DNA of 64,000 bases. Source: Colwellia chukchiensis. GTDB taxonomy: Bacteria > Pseudomonadota > Gammaproteobacteria > Enterobacterales > Alteromonadaceae. The notes beneath the pieces are model-generated. The model was not told the DNA's origin. It saw only the letters and a list, made by a program, of their open reading frames with translations, and ran no database searches. This document shows, in pieces, positions 8,856 through 17,386 of this stretch. Both the position numbers and the translations under genes were made by a program. The stretch covers positions 620,001 through 684,000 of the forward strand of contig NZ_NBOC01000001.1 in assembly GCF_002104455.1 (NCBI RefSeq). The letters are read 5' to 3'. Each line of letters opens with the position of its first letter. Positions within the stretch are counted from its first letter, which is position 1.

Positions 8856-9539
8856 ATGCACTTAATTTGGGATCTACCGCTACGGCTATTTCATTGGTTA
8901 CTGGTGTTAAGCATAGCGGCCTCTTGGTATACATCAAAACAAGATAATGGTTTGATTGATTATCATTTATTGACCGGTTATTTTACCTTAGGCTTGATTG
9001 TTTTTAGGCTATTGTGGGGCTTTTTTGGCACCACGCACGCTAAATTTCGTAACTTTATACCCAGCTTTAAAAAGGTTAGTGCTTATATTCGCCACTTTAA
9101 CAGTGACGCGCCCGAGCATTACCCAGGTCACAATCCACTCGGCAGTTTAATGGTGTTTTTTATGCTTGCGGTCATATTGTTGCAAGCGGTGAGTGGCTTA
9201 TTTATGAACGATGAGATTTTTACCAGTGGACCCTATTCTGGCGCTATTAATGGCAAGTTAGAAGCTATTTTTATTACCATTCATCGTCATGGTTTTGATT
9301 ATATTTTAGCGGCCATTGCCTTACATGTTTTCGCGGTGCTTTATTATGTTTCGGTGAAAAAACAAGCCTTGATTTCGGCCATTATTACCGGTAAAAAATC
9401 TGCACAAGTGGTCAATAAAAAGGATAGCATCAGCCGTTCAAAACTTGGCTTAGCTATCCTAATATCGCTACTTGTAGCGGCTTTTGTTTATTGGTTAGTG
9501 GTGATTAACGCACCTGTAATTGAAGACTATTACTATTAG
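8856..9539 (+). CDS. Cytochrome b561 family membrane protein
   Basis: This 227-residue protein has four core membrane helices with histidines suited to bind b-type haem: His13 (LRLFHW), His37 (DYHLLTG), His143/145 (TIHRHGFDY) and His157 (IALHVFAV). A fifth C-terminal helix follows a lysine-rich linker. The family passes electrons across or within the inner membrane, for example from quinol to a periplasmic c-type cytochrome. Its 3' end overlaps the end of the opposite-strand cytochrome c' gene by four bases, and b561/c' pairs are common partners in marine gammaproteobacteria. No terminator separates the two convergent genes. Confidence 0.9.
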   Translation: MHLIWDLPLRLFHWLLVLSIAASWYTSKQDNGLIDYHLLTGYFTLGLIVFRLLWGFFGTTHAKFRNFIPSFKKVSAYIRHFNSDAPEHYPGHNPLGSLMVFFMLAVILLQAVSGLFMNDEIFTSGPYSGAINGKLEAIFITIHRHGFDYILAAIALHVFAVLYYVSVKKQALISAIITGKKSAQVVNKKDSISRSKLGLAILISLLVAAFVYWLVVINAPVIEDYYY

Positions 9540-10006
9540 TCCGCTTTATAATCGTCGTGACAACCGCCACAGGTTTTACCAACACCTGCAATGGCTTTTT
9601 TAATGGCAGACTCGTCAGCCGTTTTAGCGGTCATTTGTAAATGTGCTGACGCTTTGCTTAGGGCATTAATGCGCTTAGTAAACGCTTTAGGCTCTTGCCA
9701 AATTTTAGCTAATGCATCGCTTTTAACGTTAAAGCCTGAGGTATCGGTTTTGGTGTAGTCAGCAATCATTAATGACAACTGGTTAATTCTTGTAGCATTT
9801 TTTTCTACCACTTTAGCATCCAAAGCAATACGTCCTTTTGCCATCGCCCCTAAAGGGCCCATATTAGAGCCAAGTAAGGTAAATACGGCTTGGCGATTTT
9901 TTGTTGCTTTTTCCGCGTGATCTAATGACTTGGCGCTATCGGCCATAACAGACGTTGCGGTCAAAATTGCCGCTGAAGTTAAAATTGCTTTTGTCAAATA
10001 ATTCAT
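9536..10006 (-). CDS. Periplasmic cytochrome c' (c-556 type)
   Basis: This 156-residue precursor has a signal peptide (MNYLTKAILTSAAILTATSVMA, about 22 residues) and a single C-terminal haem site CGGCH (Cys146, Cys149, His150). That is the arrangement of the four-helix-bundle cytochromes c'. The first mature helix carries RQAVFTLLGSNMG. A methionine here could give a six-coordinate c-556-like haem instead of the five-coordinate NO-binding form. It is the likely soluble partner of the neighbouring cytochrome b561. Proposed roles in the family are electron transfer and nitric oxide binding. Confidence 0.92.
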   Translation of the reverse strand: MNYLTKAILTSAAILTATSVMADSAKSLDHAEKATKNRQAVFTLLGSNMGPLGAMAKGRIALDAKVVEKNATRINQLSLMIADYTKTDTSGFNVKSDALAKIWQEPKAFTKRINALSKASAHLQMTAKTADESAIKKAIAGVGKTCGGCHDDYKAD

Positions 10007-10183
10007 GTTATTCCTTATTACTTAGATTAAATTATCAAGCACAGCCCATAAGCTTATCTGTATCTTGCTTATAAATATAGTTTTTAACGCTTTAAAAGTG
10101 TCGCGCTTTCAGTAGCCATGGCATTGTATATCAGGATTTTAGTGGCTGGCCAGTCGTCACATCAAGCGCTCTGATTTGGTTGT

Positions 10184-11089
10184 TTACGTTATGGTGGCTA
10201 AGGTCAGGAGCCAGCGAGTAAAGTGCTGCACCGCGATATCATCGATAACTGATTTTGGGGATACCACATAGTACTTGTCGTTACTGATCAGCGCTTTTGG
10301 ACACGCAAGTACTAAACTGCCTTCGGCCAGTTCATTTTGAACAAAGTAACGTGGCACTATAGTGAGGCCTAATTTATGTTTTGCGGCATCAACAATTAAG
10401 CGAAAATATTCAAAGTTTGGCCCAGGTATAGCGGCAATTTCTTGCTCTGTCAGTCCCGCGGCTTTAAGCCAACACTGAGTACTAGACGAGTACGAAGAAT
10501 GATGAATCATTGGATAGTTTAATACATCACGAAACTCTGTTACGGGTCCAAATTTGTCTAAAACCTCGGGTGAACAAACGGCCACTAACTCTTCAGACAT
10601 TAAAGGTTGTTTAGTAAACTCAGGCCAATTGCCGTCACCAAAAAGTACCCCAACATCATAGCCTTTGCGGTCTTTATAAATCTGCGTAATGTCTGTCACC
10701 ATTTCAATTTCAATCTCAGGATAAAGTGCTTGAAATTCACTTAGCTTTGGAATTAACCATTTAGTGGTCAGGGCATCTTCAATGCCCACCACTATATGCC
10801 CAGCATGATTGTTTTGAATGTTGCGGGTTGCCAAATCCAGTTTATCGAGAATTTCCGTGATCTGTTTTTGGTAGGTTAAGCCGGCATCAGTGATATAAAC
10901 CCGTTGGTTGACACGCTTAAACAGCGTTTGCCCCAGTTGTAACTCCAGCTTTTTTATTTGCCGGCTAATGGCACTTTGTGTCAAGCAAAGTTCTTCACCT
11001 GCTTTGGTTATGCTTTGGTGTCTCGCTGCACTTTCGAAACAGTTTAACGCGACGATAGAGGGTAAACGCCGCAGTCGACTCGCTTTCAT
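10184..11089 (-). CDS. LysR-family regulator, GcvA-like, divergent from aruI
   Basis: This 301-residue protein has an N-terminal winged helix-turn-helix (about residues 8-67; NCFESAARHQSITKAGEEL then LTQSAISRQIKKLE) and a periplasmic-binding-protein-like effector domain (about 90-295). The opening RRLPSIVALNCFESAARH resembles GcvA-type LysR proteins. It is transcribed away from the aruI-like gene across a 122-base gap, the classical layout for a LysR activator of its neighbour. An imperfect inverted repeat (ATCTAA, 14 bases, TTAGAT at 11157-11182) in the gap could be its binding site. The effector is probably an intermediate of the arginine/guanidino pathway, by position only. Confidence 0.9.
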   Translation of the reverse strand: MKASRLRRLPSIVALNCFESAARHQSITKAGEELCLTQSAISRQIKKLELQLGQTLFKRVNQRVYITDAGLTYQKQITEILDKLDLATRNIQNNHAGHIVVGIEDALTTKWLIPKLSEFQALYPEIEIEMVTDITQIYKDRKGYDVGVLFGDGNWPEFTKQPLMSEELVAVCSPEVLDKFGPVTEFRDVLNYPMIHHSSYSSSTQCWLKAAGLTEQEIAAIPGPNFEYFRLIVDAAKHKLGLTIVPRYFVQNELAEGSLVLACPKALISNDKYYVVSPKSVIDDIAVQHFTRWLLTLATIT

Positions 11090-11156
11090 GACTTAATGAC
11101 TTTTTGGAATGATGTGATGAGGATATGTAAATTTAATCTCAGTTGCAAGCCGTATA

Positions 11157-11182
11157 ATCTAAATTCAAGACATCGATTAGAT
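11157..11182. promoter_or_regulatory. Candidate LysR operator upstream of aruI
   Basis: The inverted repeat ATCTAA-N14-TTAGAT lies 30 bases before the aruI start in the 122-base gap shared with the divergent LysR gene. It is compatible with an extended LysR-type half-site pair, but the support is only symmetry and position. Confidence 0.35.
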
Positions 11183-11211
11183 ACAAATTTGCGTAAAGGT
11201 AATAAAAATTT

Positions 11212-12816
11212 ATGGCTACATGTGGTGAAGTATTAGTAAACATATTAGAGAACTATGGGGTTGATACGGTTTTTGGTATCCCAGGTTTTCATACTATTGA
11301 GTTATACCGCGGCTTACCTAACTCAAACATTACACATATCACGCCTCGTCATGAGCAAGGTGCCGGTTTTATGGCAGATGGCTATGCTCGAGTGACGGGT
11401 AAGGCAGGTGTATGTTTTATCATTACTGGCCCGGGTATGACCAATATTGCCACGGCCATGGGACAAGCGATGCAAGACTCGGTACCTATGTTGGTGATCT
11501 CTTCGGTTAATCGCACCGAGCACTTAGGAATGGGAGAAGGGCGTTTACATGAGTTGCCTGATCAAAGTGCATTATTAAAGCAAGTGTCGGTTTTTAGCCA
11601 TCGAGTTACCCACGTTGAGCAATTACCCAAAGTATTAGCACGCGCTTTTACGGTTTTTAGCAGTGCTCGTCCAGGACCGGTACATATTGAATTACCCATT
11701 GATGTCATCACAGCCCAAGCTGATCAGCTTGATATTGATGCCTTTGCTATCACACCGGCACCAGCGCCAGCGCCGTCTGCCGTTACTGAAGCCGTTGCTT
11801 TACTTAGCGCTGCAAAGCGACCTTTAATCGTGGTTGGTGGCGGCGCAGCTAATGCTTCTGCAGAAGTTGTTGCACTTGCTGAAAAAGTCAATGCACCTGT
11901 GATCAATACGGTTAATGGTAAAGGCATTATGCCGATTAGCCATCCGTTGGCGGTTGGTTGCTCAGGCTCATGTGCCATTATTCGTCAAGAGATGAAAGAA
12001 GCTGATGTCGTGCTGGCGGTTGGTACTGAGTTTAGTGAGACAGATTACGACTTCTTCTTAGTGGGCGAAATTGAAATGAATGGCAAGTTAATTCGTATCG
12101 ATATTGATGGCGACCAACTTAGCCGTAATGTTAAGCCAAGCTTAGCCATTTTAAGTGACGCTAGTTTTGCCTTGGCAGCGATAAATACTGCGTTAGTTAT
12201 TGAGCACCCCTTACAAGATGGCAAACAAAGAGCAAAACAACTGCAAGAAATTGCTCGTAGCGTTACAACGAACGCTAAATATGACGACTTCTTTGCCACT
12301 ATTAAGCAAGCGTTACCCGAGGTGGTTATTGTTGGTGACTCCACGCAACCTGTGTACTACGCGCTAACGCATTACGAAACTGACGCGCCGCGACGCTATT
12401 TTCATTCCGCCAGTGGCTTTGGCACCTTAGGTTATGCCATTCCGGCAGCGATCGGCGCCAAATTGGGTCAAGCGAATAGCCCGGTGGTGGCACTGATTGG
12501 CGATGGGGCGGCACAATTTACCATTGGCGAATTAGCTAGCGCCGTTGAAGCCGAGCTGTCAGTGACCTTCCTTATTTGGAATAACCAAGGTTACGGTGAA
12601 ATTAGTCACTTTATGGATGATGCCAAAATTGCTCGTATCGGCGTTGATATTTATACCCCTGATTTTATGAAAATTGCCGACGGCTTCGGCTGTGCAACGG
12701 CTAGAGCGCGCAACCATGAGGAATTACAAGCCGCGTTGATAGCCGCTAATAAACTGAGTGGTCCGAGCGTTATTGAAGTGATGGAAGACGACTTCGTTGA
12801 TGGCTATCCCTATTAA
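11212..12816 (+). CDS. aruI: Thiamine-diphosphate decarboxylase, AruI-like (5-guanidino-2-oxopentanoate decarboxylase)
   Basis: This 534-residue enzyme has the three domains of the acetolactate synthase/benzoylformate decarboxylase family. The catalytic glutamate is Glu48 in PRHEQGAGFMADGYAR. The cofactor motif runs from GDG (430-432) to NN (457-458), within GDGAAQFTIGE and WNNQGYGEI. It lacks the features of a true acetolactate synthase operon, as no small subunit is nearby. The neighbours (aldehyde dehydrogenase downstream, an AruH-like aminotransferase and a guanidinobutyrase in the same window) point to decarboxylation of 2-ketoarginine to 4-guanidinobutyraldehyde, as known for Pseudomonas AruI. 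A different 2-oxo acid is the main alternative. It heads a + strand group with the TonB receptor 198 bases behind. Confidence 0.78.
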   Translation: MATCGEVLVNILENYGVDTVFGIPGFHTIELYRGLPNSNITHITPRHEQGAGFMADGYARVTGKAGVCFIITGPGMTNIATAMGQAMQDSVPMLVISSVNRTEHLGMGEGRLHELPDQSALLKQVSVFSHRVTHVEQLPKVLARAFTVFSSARPGPVHIELPIDVITAQADQLDIDAFAITPAPAPAPSAVTEAVALLSAAKRPLIVVGGGAANASAEVVALAEKVNAPVINTVNGKGIMPISHPLAVGCSGSCAIIRQEMKEADVVLAVGTEFSETDYDFFLVGEIEMNGKLIRIDIDGDQLSRNVKPSLAILSDASFALAAINTALVIEHPLQDGKQRAKQLQEIARSVTTNAKYDDFFATIKQALPEVVIVGDSTQPVYYALTHYETDAPRRYFHSASGFGTLGYAIPAAIGAKLGQANSPVVALIGDGAAQFTIGELASAVEAELSVTFLIWNNQGYGEISHFMDDAKIARIGVDIYTPDFMKIADGFGCATARARNHEELQAALIAANKLSGPSVIEVMEDDFVDGYPY

Positions 12817-13014
12817 TTCAGGTGTAAACAATAAGTAACTAACAGGTGAAATAACAGCAAAAAGGCGGGGAAAGGTAAAAAATAACAATATAAAAATAAC
12901 AACATAAAAATAATGAGAAAAAAGTATCGCTAGCAAAATGAATAGGGTAATAAAGGCTTTTTCGTTGTTCAGCGGTGGGTTCTTAGTAGATAGGTTAAAA
13001 TTAGGAAAATAATA

Positions 13015-15411
13015 ATGTTTAAAAAAACAAAATTAGCACTATTGGTTTCAGCGGCTTGTATGACGTTACCTACCGCTATTCAGGCTGCGGAAACAAAGGC
13101 AGAATCAGCAACATCAAAAAACGAAAATAAAGCCAATAAAGTAGAGCGTATTATGGTTACGGCAAGTCGCCGCTCCACGAGCTTAGCTGAGGTGCCTTAC
13201 AACATCAGTGCTTTAGATTCCAATTACTTAGATAAAGCGGGTATTACTGACTTTACGAAACTAACGCGTAATATTCCAGGCTTAGTGTTTAGTGATACAG
13301 GCCCGCGTAGTAACGGTATCAGTAATGGTTTAATCATGCGCGGTATGAATGCGCAACCCGTTGGCTCAGAAGACTCTTATCGCTCATCGTCACCGGCAGT
13401 TTCTGTTTACGTTGGTGAAACGCCACTGTTTGTTAACTTAAACATGCGCGATATTAACCGTGTTGAAGTACTGCGCGGCCCACAAGGTACTTTATATGGC
13501 TCAGGTTCGTTAGGCGGCACCCTGCGTTATATTCAAAATCAGGCCAGCACCGAAGGCCTTGAAGGTCATATAGCCGCAAAACTGTCGCAAACAGATGGTG
13601 CCGGTGATTTTAATACCGATACTGAGTTTATGGTGAACGTGCCATTGTCTGATACTTTTGCGGTACGATTTGTTGGCGCCTATGTTGACAACTCAGGTTT
13701 TATCGATGCGCATGCATTGGAGCGCCTTGATGCTAACAATCAACCTACAGGTGAAGTTTACAGTGCAAAAGATGTCAATGACAACCAGTTAGGATACGCG
13801 CGTTTTGCTGCTTCTTGGGAAGCCAGTGACGACGTTAGTATTAACTTTAATTATCAACAACAATCTGATGATGTTGGTGGTCGACAGGCGTATGCAAAAA
13901 GTGTTGGCCTATATCAAACCGGTATAAAGCAAAGTGAGCCACTAAGCTCAGACGTGAAAATTGCCGCATTAGATATAGAAGTAGACTTAGGCTTTGCCAG
14001 CTTTACCTCGTCGTCATCGGTTTATAAGAATGAAGCGGATGGTATTTCAGATATTAGCCATGATTACCCGTCAGAAGGTTTTTGGAGCTATTACGAAGGT
14101 ATTCCACGTGAAATTGTCACCAGCACTAGACACTATCAAACCGATGCCTTTGTACAAGAGTTACGTTTAGTGTCTGAAGGTGCAGACAGTCTAGACTGGG
14201 TTGTTGGCGCGTATTATTCATCATGGCACGGTGCCTCTGGTCAATTTGATACTATTATCGGCTTAGATAACTTCTTTGGTATTACTAACCCACAAGCGCC
14301 GGATTTAAATTATTCTAACGTGCAAAAAGACAGTTTTTCTGATGCGGCAATTTTTGGTGAGTTGACCTACCATGTTTCTGATGATTGGCAAATGACCTTT
14401 GGCGCAAGGTTCTTTGAACAAGAGTTTGAGTCTTATCAACGCACAACTTTACCTTCTTGTGGGATTTATTGTGGTGAAGGTGAGTTAGGTTTAAGCGAAG
14501 CGTCAGCGATTGATAAAGTTAGCGATCAAATTTTTAAATTTAATACCTCATACGATATTTCAGCCGACATGATGGTATACATGACCTTATCAGAAGGTTT
14601 TCGTCATGGTGGTACCAATGGTTTACCCATTGATAATGCTGATACCGATGCTATCGAGGGCGGTGTCTATGCAAACCATGCTAGCTTAAGAACCTTTGCG
14701 CCTGATAAAGCCACCAACTTTGAAGTGGGTATGAAAGGGTTTGCCTTTGATGAGTTGCTTGAATATACCGTTGCCGCCTTTACCATTGACTGGGATGATA
14801 ACCAAGTACTGCAGCGTTCACCTATTGGCGGCTTCCCGATTGTTTATAACTTAGGTGCGTCGAAGAGCCAAGGTGTTGAGCTAGAATCAAAATTCCATTT
14901 TAGCTCAGATCTTAAGCTATCGTTGGGCTATACCTATGTGTCAGCAAAAACTACGGGTAATACCGCAGGGTTGCCGGACTTAGACGGAAATCCAACGCTG
15001 TTTATTGACAAAGATGCAGACTTACCTGGTGTTCCTAACCATTCAATTACCGCCGCATTAGATTATTCGTTTGTGCTTGCTGATGAATATGAAATGTCTT
15101 ATCGTTTAGGGGGCTTTTATAAAGGTGGCTTTAATACAGACTTTAATGAAGGTGCACTTAACTATGACGAAGTCGACAGTCAAACCATATTTGATACCAC
15201 GTTAAGCATGTACATCGAGCAGTGGCAGGTATCGTTATTTGTTAATAACTTATTTAACTCAACCGACTCAACCTTGGAGTTAGGTAATCGTCCTTATATG
15301 AGCTACTCAGGGCAACTTGATCCACAAAGACGACTACAAAATGGTGACTTAAGTTATGTCGTACGTCCACGCACCATAGGGTTAAGTGTTAAATATAGTT
15401 TTGATATGTAA
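13015..15411 (+). CDS. TonB-dependent outer-membrane receptor
   Basis: This 798-residue precursor has a signal peptide (MFKKTKLALLVSAACMT, cleavage after IQA), a short charged linker and a TonB-box-like VERIMVTAS. A plug domain follows (about residues 50-170; IPGLVFSDTGPRS, LRGPQGTLYGSGSLGGTLR) and then a 22-strand barrel ending RTIGLSVKYSFDM. It should import a large or scarce substrate across the outer membrane using TonB energy. There is no siderophore synthesis, Fur-type gene or iron ABC system around it. Instead it sits between an AruI-like decarboxylase and a TPR-sulfotransferase in the same direction. The substrate may therefore be an arginine- or guanidino-containing compound, which is an inference from context. 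A terminator follows. Confidence 0.95.
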   Translation: MFKKTKLALLVSAACMTLPTAIQAAETKAESATSKNENKANKVERIMVTASRRSTSLAEVPYNISALDSNYLDKAGITDFTKLTRNIPGLVFSDTGPRSNGISNGLIMRGMNAQPVGSEDSYRSSSPAVSVYVGETPLFVNLNMRDINRVEVLRGPQGTLYGSGSLGGTLRYIQNQASTEGLEGHIAAKLSQTDGAGDFNTDTEFMVNVPLSDTFAVRFVGAYVDNSGFIDAHALERLDANNQPTGEVYSAKDVNDNQLGYARFAASWEASDDVSINFNYQQQSDDVGGRQAYAKSVGLYQTGIKQSEPLSSDVKIAALDIEVDLGFASFTSSSSVYKNEADGISDISHDYPSEGFWSYYEGIPREIVTSTRHYQTDAFVQELRLVSEGADSLDWVVGAYYSSWHGASGQFDTIIGLDNFFGITNPQAPDLNYSNVQKDSFSDAAIFGELTYHVSDDWQMTFGARFFEQEFESYQRTTLPSCGIYCGEGELGLSEASAIDKVSDQIFKFNTSYDISADMMVYMTLSEGFRHGGTNGLPIDNADTDAIEGGVYANHASLRTFAPDKATNFEVGMKGFAFDELLEYTVAAFTIDWDDNQVLQRSPIGGFPIVYNLGASKSQGVELESKFHFSSDLKLSLGYTYVSAKTTGNTAGLPDLDGNPTLFIDKDADLPGVPNHSITAALDYSFVLADEYEMSYRLGGFYKGGFNTDFNEGALNYDEVDSQTIFDTTLSMYIEQWQVSLFVNNLFNSTDSTLELGNRPYMSYSGQLDPQRRLQNGDLSYVVRPRTIGLSVKYSFDM

Positions 15412-15431
15412 GAGACATATCGCAAATACTC

Positions 15432-15460
15432 AGTGGGCTTAATCGCCCACTTTACTTTTT
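15432..15460 (+). terminator. Terminator or attenuator after the TonB receptor
   Basis: The arms AGTGGGC and GCCCACT around TTAATC are followed by TTACTTTTT, 20 bases after the receptor stop. Readthrough into the sulfotransferase remains possible. Confidence 0.75.
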
Positions 15461-15647
15461 ATACACGGACAATAAATGCTTATGTTTCAGCGCGTAGTGT
15501 TAAAGTATTGTTCAAAAAGCTTGAGAGTCTTGTGTGCTTTTAGCACCAAAAAATATAAGTCACATTGTCAAGGTCAGACATTAATTAACTAGCACGGCAT
15601 CGCTTGAGCTTTATCCGGTGCAATAAACATTTTAAAAGAGTTAAGCC

Positions 15648-17231
15648 ATGGCAGATAAGTCACGTTATCAATCTATTCTTGCATTACTCAATAAACAACA
15701 ATTTGCAGAAGCCTATGCGCCAATGAAAGCCCTTGTCAGCGACTTTCCAGAGCAAGCAGAGTATTGGCATTTAATGAGTGTTATTTTATTAGCGCTAGGC
15801 CAAGCTGCCGGCGCTATTGAGTGCGCAGAAAAAGCACTAAATTTAGCAGAGAACGTCCCTGATTATGCCTTGCAGTTAGCCTCGGCATTAGCAAAAGGCT
15901 TACAGCTTAGCAAGGCAAAAACCTTGGCAAACAAGGTGGTGGATATGCCGGCTAAAACCGCCTTTCATTGGGATAAATTGGGGACCTTATTTAGCGCTAT
16001 GTCTGAACATAAAAAAGCGCTAAAAATGTATCAGCAAGCGGTTGCAATGGCGCCACAGCGCAGTGACTTTTTATTTAACTTAGCTACCGCATTACGCAGC
16101 AATGGTGACTTAAAGGCAGCTGAGCAGGCCTATGATCAGGTCATCAACATTAATCCCACTGATTATGAAGCTTACAATAACCGGAGTCATTTACGAAAAC
16201 AAAGCCCAGACAATAATCATATAGATACCTTAAAAGCGCTGTTGACAAAGCGTTTTGATGACTGGCGTGATGAAGTTAAAATTTGCTTCGCTTTGGCGAA
16301 AGAGTGTGAAGATATCGCAGATTATGATGCTTCGTTTGCCTATTTGCAGCGAGGTTGTAATTTACGCCGTCAGCACAGTAATTATAATGTCGACAGTGAG
16401 TTACAAGCCATTGACCATATTATCAACACCTTTAGTCAGCAAGTTATTGCCGCAAGTAACAGCGTCAGTACCACTAGCGAGCCTATTTTTATTCTTGGTT
16501 TACCACGCACTGGCACTACCTTAGTTGAGCGTATTGTTGGTCACCATAGCCAAGTTGTTTCTGCAGGTGAGTTGAATCATTTCTCCGTTAACATGATCGA
16601 GTTAGTTAAAGATTTTGCGCGCCAGCAGCAACCGCCAATCGCCTTAGATAAATTGAGTTTGATCAGCAATTCTATTCACATTGATTTTACGCAACTGGCA
16701 GAAAACTATGTGCGCACTGTGCGGCCCTTAATCGGTGACAGTCAACATTTTATAGATAAACTGCCGCTAAACTATTTATATATCGGTTTGATCATGATGG
16801 CGTTTCCAAACGCGAAAATAATCCATTTAACCCGTGAACCCATGGATGCTTGTTATGCTATTTATAAAACCTTGTTTAAAGATGCATATCCGTTTTCTTA
16901 TGATTTTGACGACTTAGCGCGCTATTACGCGGCGTACCAAAAGTTAATGGCGCATTGGCATCAGGTGTTACCTGGTAAAATACTGGACGTAAGTTATGAG
17001 CGTTTAGTTGAAAATCAGGCCGCAGAAAGTCGAAAAATTATGCAATATTGTCAATTGGCTTGGCAGGAGCAATGCTTAAATTTTCATGAAAATAGCCAGG
17101 CAAGTACTACGGCAAGTGCGGCGCAAATTCGCCAACCTATCTATAACAGCTCAGTGGAAAAATGGCGGCATTATCAGGTGCAATTACAACCATTGCGTGA
17201 GCTACTCAGGCGTCAGGGCGTGGTCTGCTGA
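15648..17231 (+). CDS. TPR-repeat sulfotransferase
   Basis: This 527-residue protein has no signal peptide. The first 180 or so residues form about four tetratricopeptide repeats (for example AEYWHLMSVILLALGQAAGA and HKKALKMYQQAVAMAPQ). The C-terminal part is a Sulfotransfer_3-type domain with the PAPS 5'-phosphosulfate loop FILGLPRTGTTLVER (starting near residue 278) and the 3'-phosphate region KIIHLTREPMDACYAIYKT. It should transfer sulfate from PAPS to a hydroxyl or amine, probably in the cytoplasm, with the TPR part binding a partner or peptide. The gene follows a TonB receptor, a pairing I recall from many marine and aquatic proteobacteria without an agreed function. Its acceptor is unknown. 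Confidence 0.88.
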   Translation: MADKSRYQSILALLNKQQFAEAYAPMKALVSDFPEQAEYWHLMSVILLALGQAAGAIECAEKALNLAENVPDYALQLASALAKGLQLSKAKTLANKVVDMPAKTAFHWDKLGTLFSAMSEHKKALKMYQQAVAMAPQRSDFLFNLATALRSNGDLKAAEQAYDQVININPTDYEAYNNRSHLRKQSPDNNHIDTLKALLTKRFDDWRDEVKICFALAKECEDIADYDASFAYLQRGCNLRRQHSNYNVDSELQAIDHIINTFSQQVIAASNSVSTTSEPIFILGLPRTGTTLVERIVGHHSQVVSAGELNHFSVNMIELVKDFARQQQPPIALDKLSLISNSIHIDFTQLAENYVRTVRPLIGDSQHFIDKLPLNYLYIGLIMMAFPNAKIIHLTREPMDACYAIYKTLFKDAYPFSYDFDDLARYYAAYQKLMAHWHQVLPGKILDVSYERLVENQAAESRKIMQYCQLAWQEQCLNFHENSQASTTASAAQIRQPIYNSSVEKWRHYQVQLQPLRELLRRQGVVC

Positions 17232-17386
17232 TGAAAAAGTTAAACATGGATGTTGCTTGGCGTTAGCGTGATTAACTCCGAAACAATTACTCATAAAATC
17301 GGTACATTTCTGGTACCAAGTTTGGTATTGCATCTTGTCATGATAAAAAGAGTGCAGTAAATATCGAATAACTAAAGGCAAATATA

